This document shows positions 6,671-14,733 of a stretch of DNA of 64,000 bases, piece by piece (positions within the stretch are counted from its first letter, which is position 1; each line of letters begins with the position of its first letter). Below the pieces are notes generated by a model. That model had not been told where the DNA came from. It ran no database searches and worked only from the letters and a program-made list of their open reading frames with translations. Origin of the DNA: a bacterium (GTDB taxonomy: Bacteria; Bacillota; Clostridia; Oscillospirales; Acutalibacteraceae); contig JALFLK010000021.1 in NCBI GenBank assembly GCA_022774755.1, forward strand, positions 1 through 64,000, read 5' to 3'. The translations under genes and the position numbers were made by a program.

Positions 6671-9600
6671 CTATTCTCCTTTTATTTTTAGCTTTCCTTC
6701 AATTTCTTCAACTCTGCCTGTAGAAATTAAAGCATTTACTGCATTGGACATTGCTGACGAAATATTTTGACCTGCTCTGTTAAAACCGTAAACACGTGTG
6801 GTTTCCGAGCAAAGCGCTTCTCTTGTAGTTCCGACGCAAGTTTGCAAAACTCTAAACATTGCTTCAGATAGTTCTTCAATACAGATGTGTTGAATTTTTC
6901 TACTGTTTGGCATACGAACAGGAATTGTTTCATAACCATTCGGGAAAATAAAATCGCCTTTACGAACAATTCTTGTTCCCAATCGTGCCAAGCCTATATC
7001 GGCTTCTCGACGAATCTTGACTGTCGCCTTTTCATTTCCGAACAGAGGAGCTAATCGTTGACAAAGCAATTCGTAATGTACAGGATATTCTGTATTAACC
7101 ACTTCCATAATACAATCTGTTAATTCTAAATATCCATATCTGTTACGAGGTAAAGATGAGAAATTCGGCAATTCTGCTTCCTCAAATCCATAAGGGTTTT
7201 CCGTGGATTGAACCGACAATTCTTTTTCTTCAACGCTTACAAAATCATCAGCACTTGTATTTTGAGTATTGTTTGTTAAATTCAACTTAATAGCATCTTC
7301 ATCTATACCATAATTGGCAATAGCATTTTCAATGGCTTCAACAAGTTTTTGTCCTTCGGTTATGGGATCTTTTATCCAATCGGTAGACCATATACGATAG
7401 ATTTTCCAACCCATATTTTCAAGGACATCTTGTCTTAAACGGTCACGTTCTCTGGCAGTTTTTGCAGAGTGATAAGCGGCACCATCGCATTCTATACCTA
7501 AAACATAGATTCCGCTCAATGTAGGATGCTTTACAGCCATATCAATTCTATAACCCGAACATCCTACTTGTGTTGCAAGTTTATAGCCTTTTCTATCGAG
7601 GAAATTATACACCGCTTCCTCAAAAGGTGAATCATGCTCTACAATATCGCTTTCGGTTATTTCTCTTTCAAGCACCTGTGTACCATTTATTGCAAAATCG
7701 ATATACGCTCTTAACAGCTTCGGACCCTCAGAACTAATTTTATCAATATCGATATCGGTAGGCATAATCGAGCCGACAAGTTTTACATTATATTTTGCTC
7801 GAGTAATTGCAACATTTAAGCGACGCTCACCACCTGATTTGCTAAGAGGTCCGAAATTCATCCTGAACACACCTGCGGCATCCTTAGCATATCCTATGCT
7901 GAAAATGATGGTATCTCTTTCGTCACCCTGAACATTTTCAAGATTTTTTATAAAGAATGCTTCCTCTTTATCTTCTGAAAAGAACGGCTCAAATTCTTGA
8001 TTTTGAATTCTTCTTTCTCTAATTACAGTTTCAATGGCTTGTTGTTGAACTTCACCAAATGCAATAACACCTAAAGAACGATAGGGTTGTTCTTTGAAAT
8101 GTTTAAATACAAGATCAGCTACTTTATTAGCCTCTATAACATTTCCTTTCTTACCGCCTCGATCATAATAGCCATCTGCTACATATATGTATTCGACACC
8201 ATTATTCTCTACTTTTTCTATGTTTGAGGGGAACGTAATGAGTTTGTTTTTGTAGATTTTGGCATTAGAAAAAGCAATCAAGCTTTCGTGCCTACTTCTG
8301 TAATGCCATCTTAAAGTCCTTTCCGGCAACATATTTGCTTCATCCAGAATGGATTCATAAGCATCTGAATCGTCAAATTCGTCGTCATCATCAGTGTCAA
8401 AATCACCTTCCGACACTGCTGCCTGAAAGAAATTTGTGGGAGGCAATTGTCTGCTATCTCCGGCAATGACAACTTGCTTCGCTCTTGAAATTGCACCAAT
8501 GGCATTTTCTGTGCACACTTGAGAAGCCTCATCGAAAATTACAATATCAAATTTGTATGTTTCAGCTTCCAAAAACAAACTAACCGAAAGTGGAGACATC
8601 ATTAAACAAGGCTTCAGCGTAAGCAACAAATTAGGGATAGCTTTAAATAAACGTCTGATTGGCATAATTCTGCGTTGCTTATTCAACTCTCTTTTCAATA
8701 TGCTTATTTCATCGACACCATTTGTAAAATGTTCAAGAGAAGGCAAGTCATTAATAAGCTTGCTTTTGATTCGAGCTTTTGCAATTTCAAATTGCATTTT
8801 ATCCAACGATGTGAATTCATCAATGGTCGCTTCCTGCATTTTTCTTCTGAAATTCAAAACAGCAGGATATTCAGGAAGTACAGCATCCAACCACAAGCGG
8901 AAGAAACGCTTCTTGAAAATCGGTATAATATCCTGTGACGGAATATTGTGCTGTTCAATAACCTCTATAAAACTGCTCAATCCGCCGGCTATACAGTTTG
9001 CTTTTGCGGAATTGAAATCGATCCACTCTTCCAATAAAAACAGTCCGTTAGCGCAAGCATTTAACCTATTATAAAGATCGGGAAGTTCTATTGTATCAAA
9101 TATTTCAGGATGAGCAAAATTTGATACAAACCACCTGTACTCGAAAGATATCGTACGCTTAAGTTCTTCCAAAGTATCATTTTCTTGTTTGCAGATGTCA
9201 ATGAATTCATTTCCATCACATACCGCTTTGACAAAATAATCTGAAACGTTTATTTTAGATATGCTGTCCTTAAATGATATTGCCCAATTTAAAGCACTAC
9301 GGATTGCCTCCCAGTCGGATAAAATTCCGTTATACAAGAATTGGTAATGTTCTTGCAATAATTGTTCCTTATCACTAATGTGATTGAAAATTTCAACCAT
9401 ATCGTTAATGATTTTAATTGCATTATTTATGGCGTTGAATGCTATAATACGTTTTTGATAAACAGTATAATCTGTGTTTTCATCGACAACATCTTCGCCA
9501 AAATATTCCCTCAATGATTTAGCGTTATCGGCATACCATTGCCTTGTTTCGTCTATTTTGCGAAGTTTCTCGACAAGAGACAGCATTTCTTCATCGCTGA

Positions 9601-11686
9601 TTTTCTTAACAATATTCTTATGATGAAGTTGTATTGCCTTTTTGTCCTGTTTGTATTCTTTCTTGAAAACCTTTGTAAACGAGGTGTATTCTGTTTTGAT
9701 TCGTCCTAATATTGCATTGTAATCCAATTCAAAAACCGTTGGTTCATATACCTCAAGGAGTTCATTCTTTAAGGCGTTTATTTCATTAGCCGTTTCAATA
9801 GCCTGTGACAACAGGGCTGTTACGCTATCAATTACATCTGTGTTCCAAGCAGAATAAGGCTTAGTAGAAGTAACTAATTCTTTTAAGTTTCGTTTCTCGC
9901 TTATTAAAGCAGAAGTATTATTTAAAGAATCAGCAGAAGAAAGCTCCGCTATTGATTCATTTGTGTGAATTGTTTTATATTTATCTGCTAAATTATCTGA
10001 CAATGAAATAAGTTCTTTTTTTAGTTTGATGCAATTTGTAATTTCATCAAACAAAGGCTGAATTCCATCAGTCAGTATCCATTCTGATGGGATTTTTTGT
10101 GCTGATTCAATAACATTTAGCACTTCAATTATTTGGTCCACATTTTGGAGAGTATGCGGTACATCCATATGTAGTGTAACAAATACTTCTGCTAGCTTTT
10201 CATCAAAATCTTTGAGTTTAGGCAAAAGATTATTAAGGCGGGAAGTTGCATCGTGTCTAAACTCGTTAGAAACAGATGTTAAGTGGCATTCTCGCCAAGG
10301 ATTGTTTTTAAAGTCATCTGTCATTTTTCCAATGGTGGTAGCAAATTGAGCTAACAGATAACTATATTTATTATATTGTTCTTTTGTCACATTGCGAATA
10401 TCGCTAATATCGAAGATATAATCATCGTAACTATCTAAGTTTGCTACAATACCGTTCACTTCATATATTGATTTACCAAGAGGTTCAATTTTTTCATATA
10501 CTTGCTCAGCATAAGCGTTTAATTTATCCTTGTCTGCTTGTAAAACATTTAATTTTTGGTATGCCTCATCAGTCAATTTAACTTTTTTCTGACTAAGATC
10601 CAATACTTTGCCGAGTTGGTCTAAAACGTTTCTTTTATTTGCCTTATGACTATGTAAAACAAGACAGAAATCAGCTAAGCCGGCACTTGATAATCTGCGG
10701 TGGACGACATCAAGAGCTGCCATCTTTTCAGAAACAAATAAAACCTTTTTACCGTCGGCAAGACTTTCGGCAATTATATTTGTAATCGTTTGGCTTTTAC
10801 CGGTGCCGGGAGGCCCCTGTAAAACAAAGCTAACGCCTTTTTTTGCCATCATGATAGCATCTTGTTGACTGGCATCGGCATCTACAACTTGAAACACATC
10901 AGTCGGTTTCATCTGCTTATCAAAATCGAAATCTGTCATTTCGTCAGGAATTCTGGTAATAGCAGACGCATCACCACTTATTGCTCTTACGATAGGATTA
11001 GCAACGATAGATTCTTTATGTTTGTTTAAATCTGAATACATATTGATTTTCAAAAAAGAAAGCAGACTCAGCCCAACATCCTTTGTAACTGACCAGTTCT
11101 TTAATGTAATACTTCTTTTGACTTCTTCAAGAAAGTCGTCAATATCCCCGTTTTCATCAAACGTAGGCAGAGTAATTCCAAAATCATTTTCAAGTTTATA
11201 AACAAGGGTGGGATTGACAACGATTTCATCTTCGTGAAGTGTTAAAGTATATGGAGATTTAATTGATTCGATTGTTAATGTAACCGGAACTAAAACTAAC
11301 GGAGATGTAAAACTCTGATTGGAGTTTTCTGATTCTGTCCATTTCAGAAAACCAAACGAAAGATACAAGACATTTACACCTTGTTCCTCAATAGCAGTCT
11401 TTGCCTTATTTCTTAAATTTCTAAGTGCTTTTTGCAAATCACTGGTATTTTTATTAGTTTCAACATTAGAAACATATTCGATTTCTGAATTTTCTTCGTC
11501 GTATTCAAAAGGAAAAACCAATGCGTTCTCTTCTTTTACAATCATATTATACAGAGTGCCGCACTCGGGGTATTCAATTTTAACATTTGAGCGTGCAGTA
11601 TCTTTATAATTCAACAATCTATTGCGTTTTCCTAAATCCAATAGTTTGTTTTTCCAAACATCATATTTAACGTCAATATTTGCCAT
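6671..11686 (-). CDS. DUF4011 / SF1 helicase / Vsr-like nuclease defence protein
   Basis: This is a 1671-residue multidomain protein. Residues about 1-230 are the DUF4011-like region (NKLLDLGKRNRLLNY). Walker A LQGPPGTGKSQT is near residue 290, DEASQ Walker B near 1050, and the SF1 motif VI segment RLNVAITRAK near 1290. A Vsr/MTES_1575-like endonuclease fold follows at about 1375-1440 (IECDGAAYHSAKTARERDRLR, then WKIYRIWSTDW), and a DUF3320-like winged-helix tail ends the protein. Similar single-protein helicase-nucleases occur in defence islands (the Hhe-type architecture). The start is ATG 11686 because GGAGGT precedes it; the track start at 11710 reads from the AbiEii end. It lies 14 bases after abiEii in the same operon. 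An antiphage role is inference. Confidence 0.85.
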   Translation of the reverse strand: MANIDVKYDVWKNKLLDLGKRNRLLNYKDTARSNVKIEYPECGTLYNMIVKEENALVFPFEYDEENSEIEYVSNVETNKNTSDLQKALRNLRNKAKTAIEEQGVNVLYLSFGFLKWTESENSNQSFTSPLVLVPVTLTIESIKSPYTLTLHEDEIVVNPTLVYKLENDFGITLPTFDENGDIDDFLEEVKRSITLKNWSVTKDVGLSLLSFLKINMYSDLNKHKESIVANPIVRAISGDASAITRIPDEMTDFDFDKQMKPTDVFQVVDADASQQDAIMMAKKGVSFVLQGPPGTGKSQTITNIIAESLADGKKVLFVSEKMAALDVVHRRLSSAGLADFCLVLHSHKANKRNVLDQLGKVLDLSQKKVKLTDEAYQKLNVLQADKDKLNAYAEQVYEKIEPLGKSIYEVNGIVANLDSYDDYIFDISDIRNVTKEQYNKYSYLLAQFATTIGKMTDDFKNNPWRECHLTSVSNEFRHDATSRLNNLLPKLKDFDEKLAEVFVTLHMDVPHTLQNVDQIIEVLNVIESAQKIPSEWILTDGIQPLFDEITNCIKLKKELISLSDNLADKYKTIHTNESIAELSSADSLNNTSALISEKRNLKELVTSTKPYSAWNTDVIDSVTALLSQAIETANEINALKNELLEVYEPTVFELDYNAILGRIKTEYTSFTKVFKKEYKQDKKAIQLHHKNIVKKISDEEMLSLVEKLRKIDETRQWYADNAKSLREYFGEDVVDENTDYTVYQKRIIAFNAINNAIKIINDMVEIFNHISDKEQLLQEHYQFLYNGILSDWEAIRSALNWAISFKDSISKINVSDYFVKAVCDGNEFIDICKQENDTLEELKRTISFEYRWFVSNFAHPEIFDTIELPDLYNRLNACANGLFLLEEWIDFNSAKANCIAGGLSSFIEVIEQHNIPSQDIIPIFKKRFFRLWLDAVLPEYPAVLNFRRKMQEATIDEFTSLDKMQFEIAKARIKSKLINDLPSLEHFTNGVDEISILKRELNKQRRIMPIRRLFKAIPNLLLTLKPCLMMSPLSVSLFLEAETYKFDIVIFDEASQVCTENAIGAISRAKQVVIAGDSRQLPPTNFFQAAVSEGDFDTDDDDEFDDSDAYESILDEANMLPERTLRWHYRSRHESLIAFSNAKIYKNKLITFPSNIEKVENNGVEYIYVADGYYDRGGKKGNVIEANKVADLVFKHFKEQPYRSLGVIAFGEVQQQAIETVIRERRIQNQEFEPFFSEDKEEAFFIKNLENVQGDERDTIIFSIGYAKDAAGVFRMNFGPLSKSGGERRLNVAITRAKYNVKLVGSIMPTDIDIDKISSEGPKLLRAYIDFAINGTQVLEREITESDIVEHDSPFEEAVYNFLDRKGYKLATQVGCSGYRIDMAVKHPTLSGIYVLGIECDGAAYHSAKTARERDRLRQDVLENMGWKIYRIWSTDWIKDPITEGQKLVEAIENAIANYGIDEDAIKLNLTNNTQNTSADDFVSVEEKELSVQSTENPYGFEEAELPNFSSLPRNRYGYLELTDCIMEVVNTEYPVHYELLCQRLAPLFGNEKATVKIRREADIGLARLGTRIVRKGDFIFPNGYETIPVRMPNSRKIQHICIEELSEAMFRVLQTCVGTTREALCSETTRVYGFNRAGQNISSAMSNAVNALISTGRVEEIEGKLKIKGE

Positions 11687-11700
11687 AACTACCTCCAAAA

Positions 11701-12597
11701 TTACATCCATTTCCCACTATAAGCAGACCATTTGTCAATAATCTCTTTACCTTTGACTGCCGCTACAAACGGTTCTGTAAGAAACTCTTTTATTGTTTTC
11801 AGCACAGTACCGTAATCATCGGTTTTTGTATCAATTTTTCGGACAAATGCTTTCCATTTCTTTTGCATTGCGCCGTCTCTGTCAAAGCCCATTACCTGTT
11901 CAAACTGTTCAACAGTAAAGGCGTGTCCACGATTTTCAAAAGTTTTCTTCAGTGCTTCGGTGAGCATCTTGCCGTCAAAATCAAATTTATTGGCAAGATA
12001 GTAAATATCGTAGTAATCTTTCATTCGGCTTGAAAATTCCATAAGACTGAGAATAGCGTCTATCTTCTCGGCAATGGTTGTTTCAAGGGAGTATGTATTT
12101 ACTGTCGGGGCGTCAAAGTCGGAAAGCTGTGTCGGAATTTTTCGTTTTTCCTGTTTCGGTACAATGACATCCCCTACACCGAAATCAATACTGAACGGTG
12201 TTTTGGTGTTTTTAATGCGAGCTACCACCGATGCACCGATTCCTGCATACTTTTTGGCAACAGCAATAGGGGCAACATCTTTAATTTCAAAAGTGATAAA
12301 GTCGTTTCCGGTAGGTGTTGCAATAATTTCCTCCAACACCGCTTTTAACTGCTCCGGTGTATTTGGTATTTGGCGGAGCAAAAAGTCTACATCAACCGTT
12401 ACTCGGCTGTCAAAGTCGGTAAGTGAATAGATAAACAATCCGCCTTTCAGCACAAGATTTTCTGCATATTTGGATTTTTCCAAATGGCGCAGAAATTCCT
12501 CTTGGCAAAAGAGCTGCAGACAAAGCTGATAACTTCTTCCGCTTTCGGCAGCCTTATTTCTCAGTCGTGCAAGCACGGATGCAGCAATATCAGCCAT
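11701..12597 (-). CDS. abiEii: AbiEii-type nucleotidyltransferase toxin
   Basis: This 298-residue protein is of the AbiEii/AbiGii (MenT-like) family, DNA polymerase beta-type nucleotidyltransferases acting as toxins of type IV toxin-antitoxin or abortive infection systems. The fold is marked by LVLKGGLFIYSL and the paired aspartates of TVDVDFLLRQ at about residues 45-75, and TIAEKIDAILS around residue 175. The start ATG 12597 overlaps the antitoxin end by 8 bases, with GGAGGT upstream. Toxins of this family transfer nucleotides to tRNA or other targets; the target here is unknown. The downstream neighbour is the helicase-nuclease, an unusual partner for AbiE. Confidence 0.85.
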   Translation of the reverse strand: MADIAASVLARLRNKAAESGRSYQLCLQLFCQEEFLRHLEKSKYAENLVLKGGLFIYSLTDFDSRVTVDVDFLLRQIPNTPEQLKAVLEEIIATPTGNDFITFEIKDVAPIAVAKKYAGIGASVVARIKNTKTPFSIDFGVGDVIVPKQEKRKIPTQLSDFDAPTVNTYSLETTIAEKIDAILSLMEFSSRMKDYYDIYYLANKFDFDGKMLTEALKKTFENRGHAFTVEQFEQVMGFDRDGAMQKKWKAFVRKIDTKTDDYGTVLKTIKEFLTEPFVAAVKGKEIIDKWSAYSGKWM

Positions 12598-13219
12598 TAA
12601 GCAGTACCTCCATTACATTCATCATTTTTTTATAAACGCCCATTTCTTTTGCATATTTGGAAAGGGTGGCAAGGTTTTTCTTTTCGTCTGATACATAGGC
12701 GTTGATTGCTTTATTAAATATCTCATTATCCAGCTTCGTACGGTATTTGAAACAGTCACAGATAGTGCGTTCACGGTCATATACGGGAAGTGTGACACCG
12801 TTAAAAGTACCTGTTGTTTCACCGAGGTGGTACATATCGTTCTGAACATAATACGCCTTTACCGGTACTTTTTCCTGTATGGCTTTTACGGTTCTGGAAT
12901 AGGAACGGGGAACGGCAATCGTCCACTCACGGGGCGCAAAATCGCTGTAACCGTAATAAAACAGCGCCGATTCAACACAAACGATGCCTTGTGTCATCAA
13001 TTTGGAAAGGAGAACTTCTTCTTTGAGTTCATCCCCAACAGACAGTTTATAATAACCATACCTGACACGTTCAATATATCCCTGCTTAAAAAGTGTATAA
13101 ATATCTTGTTCTTTCAGTCCGGCAGAAATGAAATCAGATTTCTTTGCAACTTCACCGACTGTATTAAATACTTCGTTTACGATATCGTTCTTACTCAAAC
13201 TGCCACCAACTTTCTGCAT
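12590..13219 (-). CDS. abiEi: AbiEi-type antitoxin
   Basis: This 209-residue protein is of the AbiEi family. It has an N-terminal winged helix-turn-helix (NTVGEVAKKSDFISAGLKEQDIYTLFKQGYIERVRYGYYKL) and a C-terminal antitoxin domain (APREWTIAVPRSYSR ... VYDRERTICDCFKY). AbiEi proteins bind inverted repeats in their own promoter and neutralise the toxin. It is the first gene of the operon and overlaps abiEii by 8 bases. ATG 13219 is taken although its ribosome site is weak (GAGAATACTGC); a TTG eight codons downstream is the alternative. Confidence 0.85.
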   Translation of the reverse strand: MQKVGGSLSKNDIVNEVFNTVGEVAKKSDFISAGLKEQDIYTLFKQGYIERVRYGYYKLSVGDELKEEVLLSKLMTQGIVCVESALFYYGYSDFAPREWTIAVPRSYSRTVKAIQEKVPVKAYYVQNDMYHLGETTGTFNGVTLPVYDRERTICDCFKYRTKLDNEIFNKAINAYVSDEKKNLATLSKYAKEMGVYKKMMNVMEVLLNG

Positions 13220-13245
13220 GCAGTATTCTCATTATGCGTGTTTAT

Positions 13246-13310
13246 ATTATAATAGATTGTTTCCTAAATCGCAAGAGGTTTGCACGCTTTTTGTCAATCT
13301 TGCGTGTAAA
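13246..13310 (-). promoter_or_regulatory. AbiE-helicase operon promoter and likely operator
   Basis: Minus-strand promoter: TTGCGA (13274-13269), a 17-base spacer and TATAAT (13251-13246). Just upstream, CGCAAGA/TCTTGCG form an inverted repeat around the -35 region. GCGTG words recur at about 13237 and 13302, with the inverted GCACGC between them. AbiEi proteins autorepress through inverted repeats, so these are candidate operators. Confidence 0.65.
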
Positions 13311-13324
13311 TTTTGAAAAACATA

Positions 13325-13353
13325 TTGCAATTTGAGGTCAAGTACGCTATAAT
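13325..13353 (+). promoter_or_regulatory. Outward-reading promoter at the element's right end
   Basis: TTGCAA (13325-13330), a 17-base spacer and TATAAT (13348-13353) on the plus strand, inside the element and pointing to attR. No gene follows within the element. After excision and circularisation it would read into the left end. Confidence 0.4.
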
Positions 13354-13408
13354 ACAAACATAACACTTCCATATTATCCACGGTGAAATTATTCTTGTTA
13401 TCAACCAC

Positions 13409-13615
13409 GATAACAAAATGATAACAAGGGCATTTTAGCAAAGGATAATACAGATACATCGTAAAATCAAAACAGAGAGACTAACGAAAAGCAAAATTGC
13501 ATAAACAGAATTGTTTAGTCCTCGTCGAGTGGGAATGATTTCATACCCTTAAAAAAGCCCACAAATAAAGGCATTTTGCCGCTTTGTTACCCTCTGTGGC
13601 AACAAAATGGCAACA
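13409..13615 (+). repeat. Right attachment region (attR) of the mobile element
   Basis: The parts are GATAACAAAATGATAACA (13409-13426), the core CGAGTGGGAAT (13526-13536) and GGCAACAAAATGGCAACA (13598-13615). The 99-base and 61-base gaps match attL. Bases after the core also resemble the bases after the left core over about 75 positions, which suggests a related element or its remnant borders the right side. The remaining gap to 13702 is AT-rich with no gene seen. Confidence 0.65.
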
Positions 13616-13702
13616 TTATTTGAATTATTGTAAAGTGAACTTTTTTATAAATTACAATAGCGAGATTCGGAAATGATTTTTGTAAAATGTTATAAAAATA
13701 TA

Positions 13703-13730
13703 TTGATTTATTATCAGAAAGTATTATAAT
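13703..13730 (+). promoter_or_regulatory. Promoter of the SDR dehydrogenase gene
   Basis: TTGATT (13703-13708), a 16-base spacer and TATAAT (13725-13730), 35 bases ahead of the start codon. Confidence 0.6.
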
Positions 13731-13764
13731 ATCCTTATAAGAAAATTTAAGGAGGTTTACTCAA

Positions 13765-14565
13765 ATGGACAGATTAAAAGATAAGGTAGCTATTGTAACA
13801 GGCTCTACAAGCGGAATCGGCGTAGGAATTGCTCAGCTTTTTGCCGCTGAAGGCGCTAAAGTTGTAATTTGCGGACGCCGTGAAGCTAAAGGACAGGCAG
13901 TAGTTGACAGCATTACAAAAGAGGGCGGAGAGGCAAGTTATCACTTTATGGATATTACCGCAACCGACAGCATTGAAGCTTTGATTAAGGATACTGTTGA
14001 GAAATACGGTAAGGTTGATATTCTTGTAAATAACGCTGCAAATGTTGCTCTTAAAGACGGTCGTGTTGACGAGCTCACACTTGATATGTGGGACGGCATT
14101 TTCCAGAGCGATGTCAGAGGCACTTTCTATGCAATTAAATGCGTTCTGCCTTATATGACAGAAAACGGCGGCGGTTCTATTATCAATATCGGCTCTATGG
14201 CTTCCTGCGGTGGCGACTTAGGTTCAACAGCTTATGCTTGTGCAAAAGCCGGTGTTGATATGCTTACGAAGTCAACTGCTTTACAGTACGGCAAAAGCAA
14301 CATTCGCTGCAACTGCGTTCGTCCCGGCTTAATCGTTACTCCTGAGAATGAGGCTAACGTACCTCAGGTATTAAAGGATATTTTCCTTAACAACATTATG
14401 GTTAATCGTTACGGTTGTCCTAAGGATATTGCCAATATGTGCGTTTACCTGGCTTCTGATGAGAGCGAGTACTTTACAGGTCAGGTTGTTACCGTTGACG
14501 GCGGCTTGAACGCTCACGTTTCAACCGTTGGACAGTTCAAAGAAATGAAGTCACGTACTTGGTAA
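13765..14565 (+). CDS. Short-chain dehydrogenase/reductase (SDR)
   Basis: This is a 266-residue classical SDR, an NAD(P)-dependent oxidoreductase of an unidentified alcohol or ketone. The Rossmann motif TGSTSGIG is at residues 12-19, NNAA at about 91, the catalytic Ser in GSMAS near 143 and the YACAKAG Tyr/Lys pair near 157. CGRR after beta-2 (basic residues where NADP binders have them) suggests NADP preference. AAGGAGG precedes the ATG. It is monocistronic, with its own promoter and terminator. The family includes 7-alpha-hydroxysteroid and 3-oxoacyl-ACP reductases; the substrate cannot be set from sequence alone. Confidence 0.85.
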   Translation: MDRLKDKVAIVTGSTSGIGVGIAQLFAAEGAKVVICGRREAKGQAVVDSITKEGGEASYHFMDITATDSIEALIKDTVEKYGKVDILVNNAANVALKDGRVDELTLDMWDGIFQSDVRGTFYAIKCVLPYMTENGGGSIINIGSMASCGGDLGSTAYACAKAGVDMLTKSTALQYGKSNIRCNCVRPGLIVTPENEANVPQVLKDIFLNNIMVNRYGCPKDIANMCVYLASDESEYFTGQVVTVDGGLNAHVSTVGQFKEMKSRTW

Positions 14566-14612
14566 TTGACTTTTGTGATTTTTGTTTTCGTAACAGTCAT
14601 TAAATAATAATC

Positions 14613-14646
14613 AGGCGTCATCGGCTTTTTACTGATGACGCCTTTT
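14613..14646 (+). terminator. Terminator of the SDR gene
   Basis: Perfect ten-base stem AGGCGTCATC/GATGACGCCT followed by TTTT. Confidence 0.75.
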
Positions 14647-14680
14647 AAACTGCGCAGAATTTGCCCGAAAAATTTCAGAT

Positions 14681-14709
14681 TTGTATTATGGCAGAATTTG
14701 TGGTAAAAT
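14681..14709 (+). promoter_or_regulatory. Promoter of the ClC transporter gene
   Basis: TTGTAT (14681-14686), 17-base spacer, TAAAAT (14704-14709), 24 bases before the start codon. No fluoride riboswitch was recognised here. Confidence 0.5.
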
Positions 14710-14733
14710 GTTTTGGAATCAGAGGCGGTATAG

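Larger units (their letters stand above)
722..13536. mobile_element. Integrative mobilizable element with defence cargo
   Basis: The 12.8 kb segment lies between two copies of CGAGTGGGAAT. It carries a tyrosine integrase, an excisionase, an XRE repressor, MobC, a RepA-like ATPase, a Mob_Pre relaxase, a TnpV-like protein and an AbiE/helicase-nuclease operon. No type IV secretion genes are present, so it would need another element's conjugation apparatus (a mobilizable rather than self-transmissible element). The boundaries rest on the matching att architecture at both ends; excision has not been shown. Confidence 0.7.

Noticed and set aside
8553-9074. 173-residue ORF opposite the helicase gene
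   Set aside because: Antisense shadow of a clearly coding multidomain protein; no ribosome site and no family resemblance.
12827-13252. 141-residue ORF opposite abiEi
   Set aside because: Antisense to a recognised antitoxin gene and runs through its promoter; composition looks like a reverse frame.
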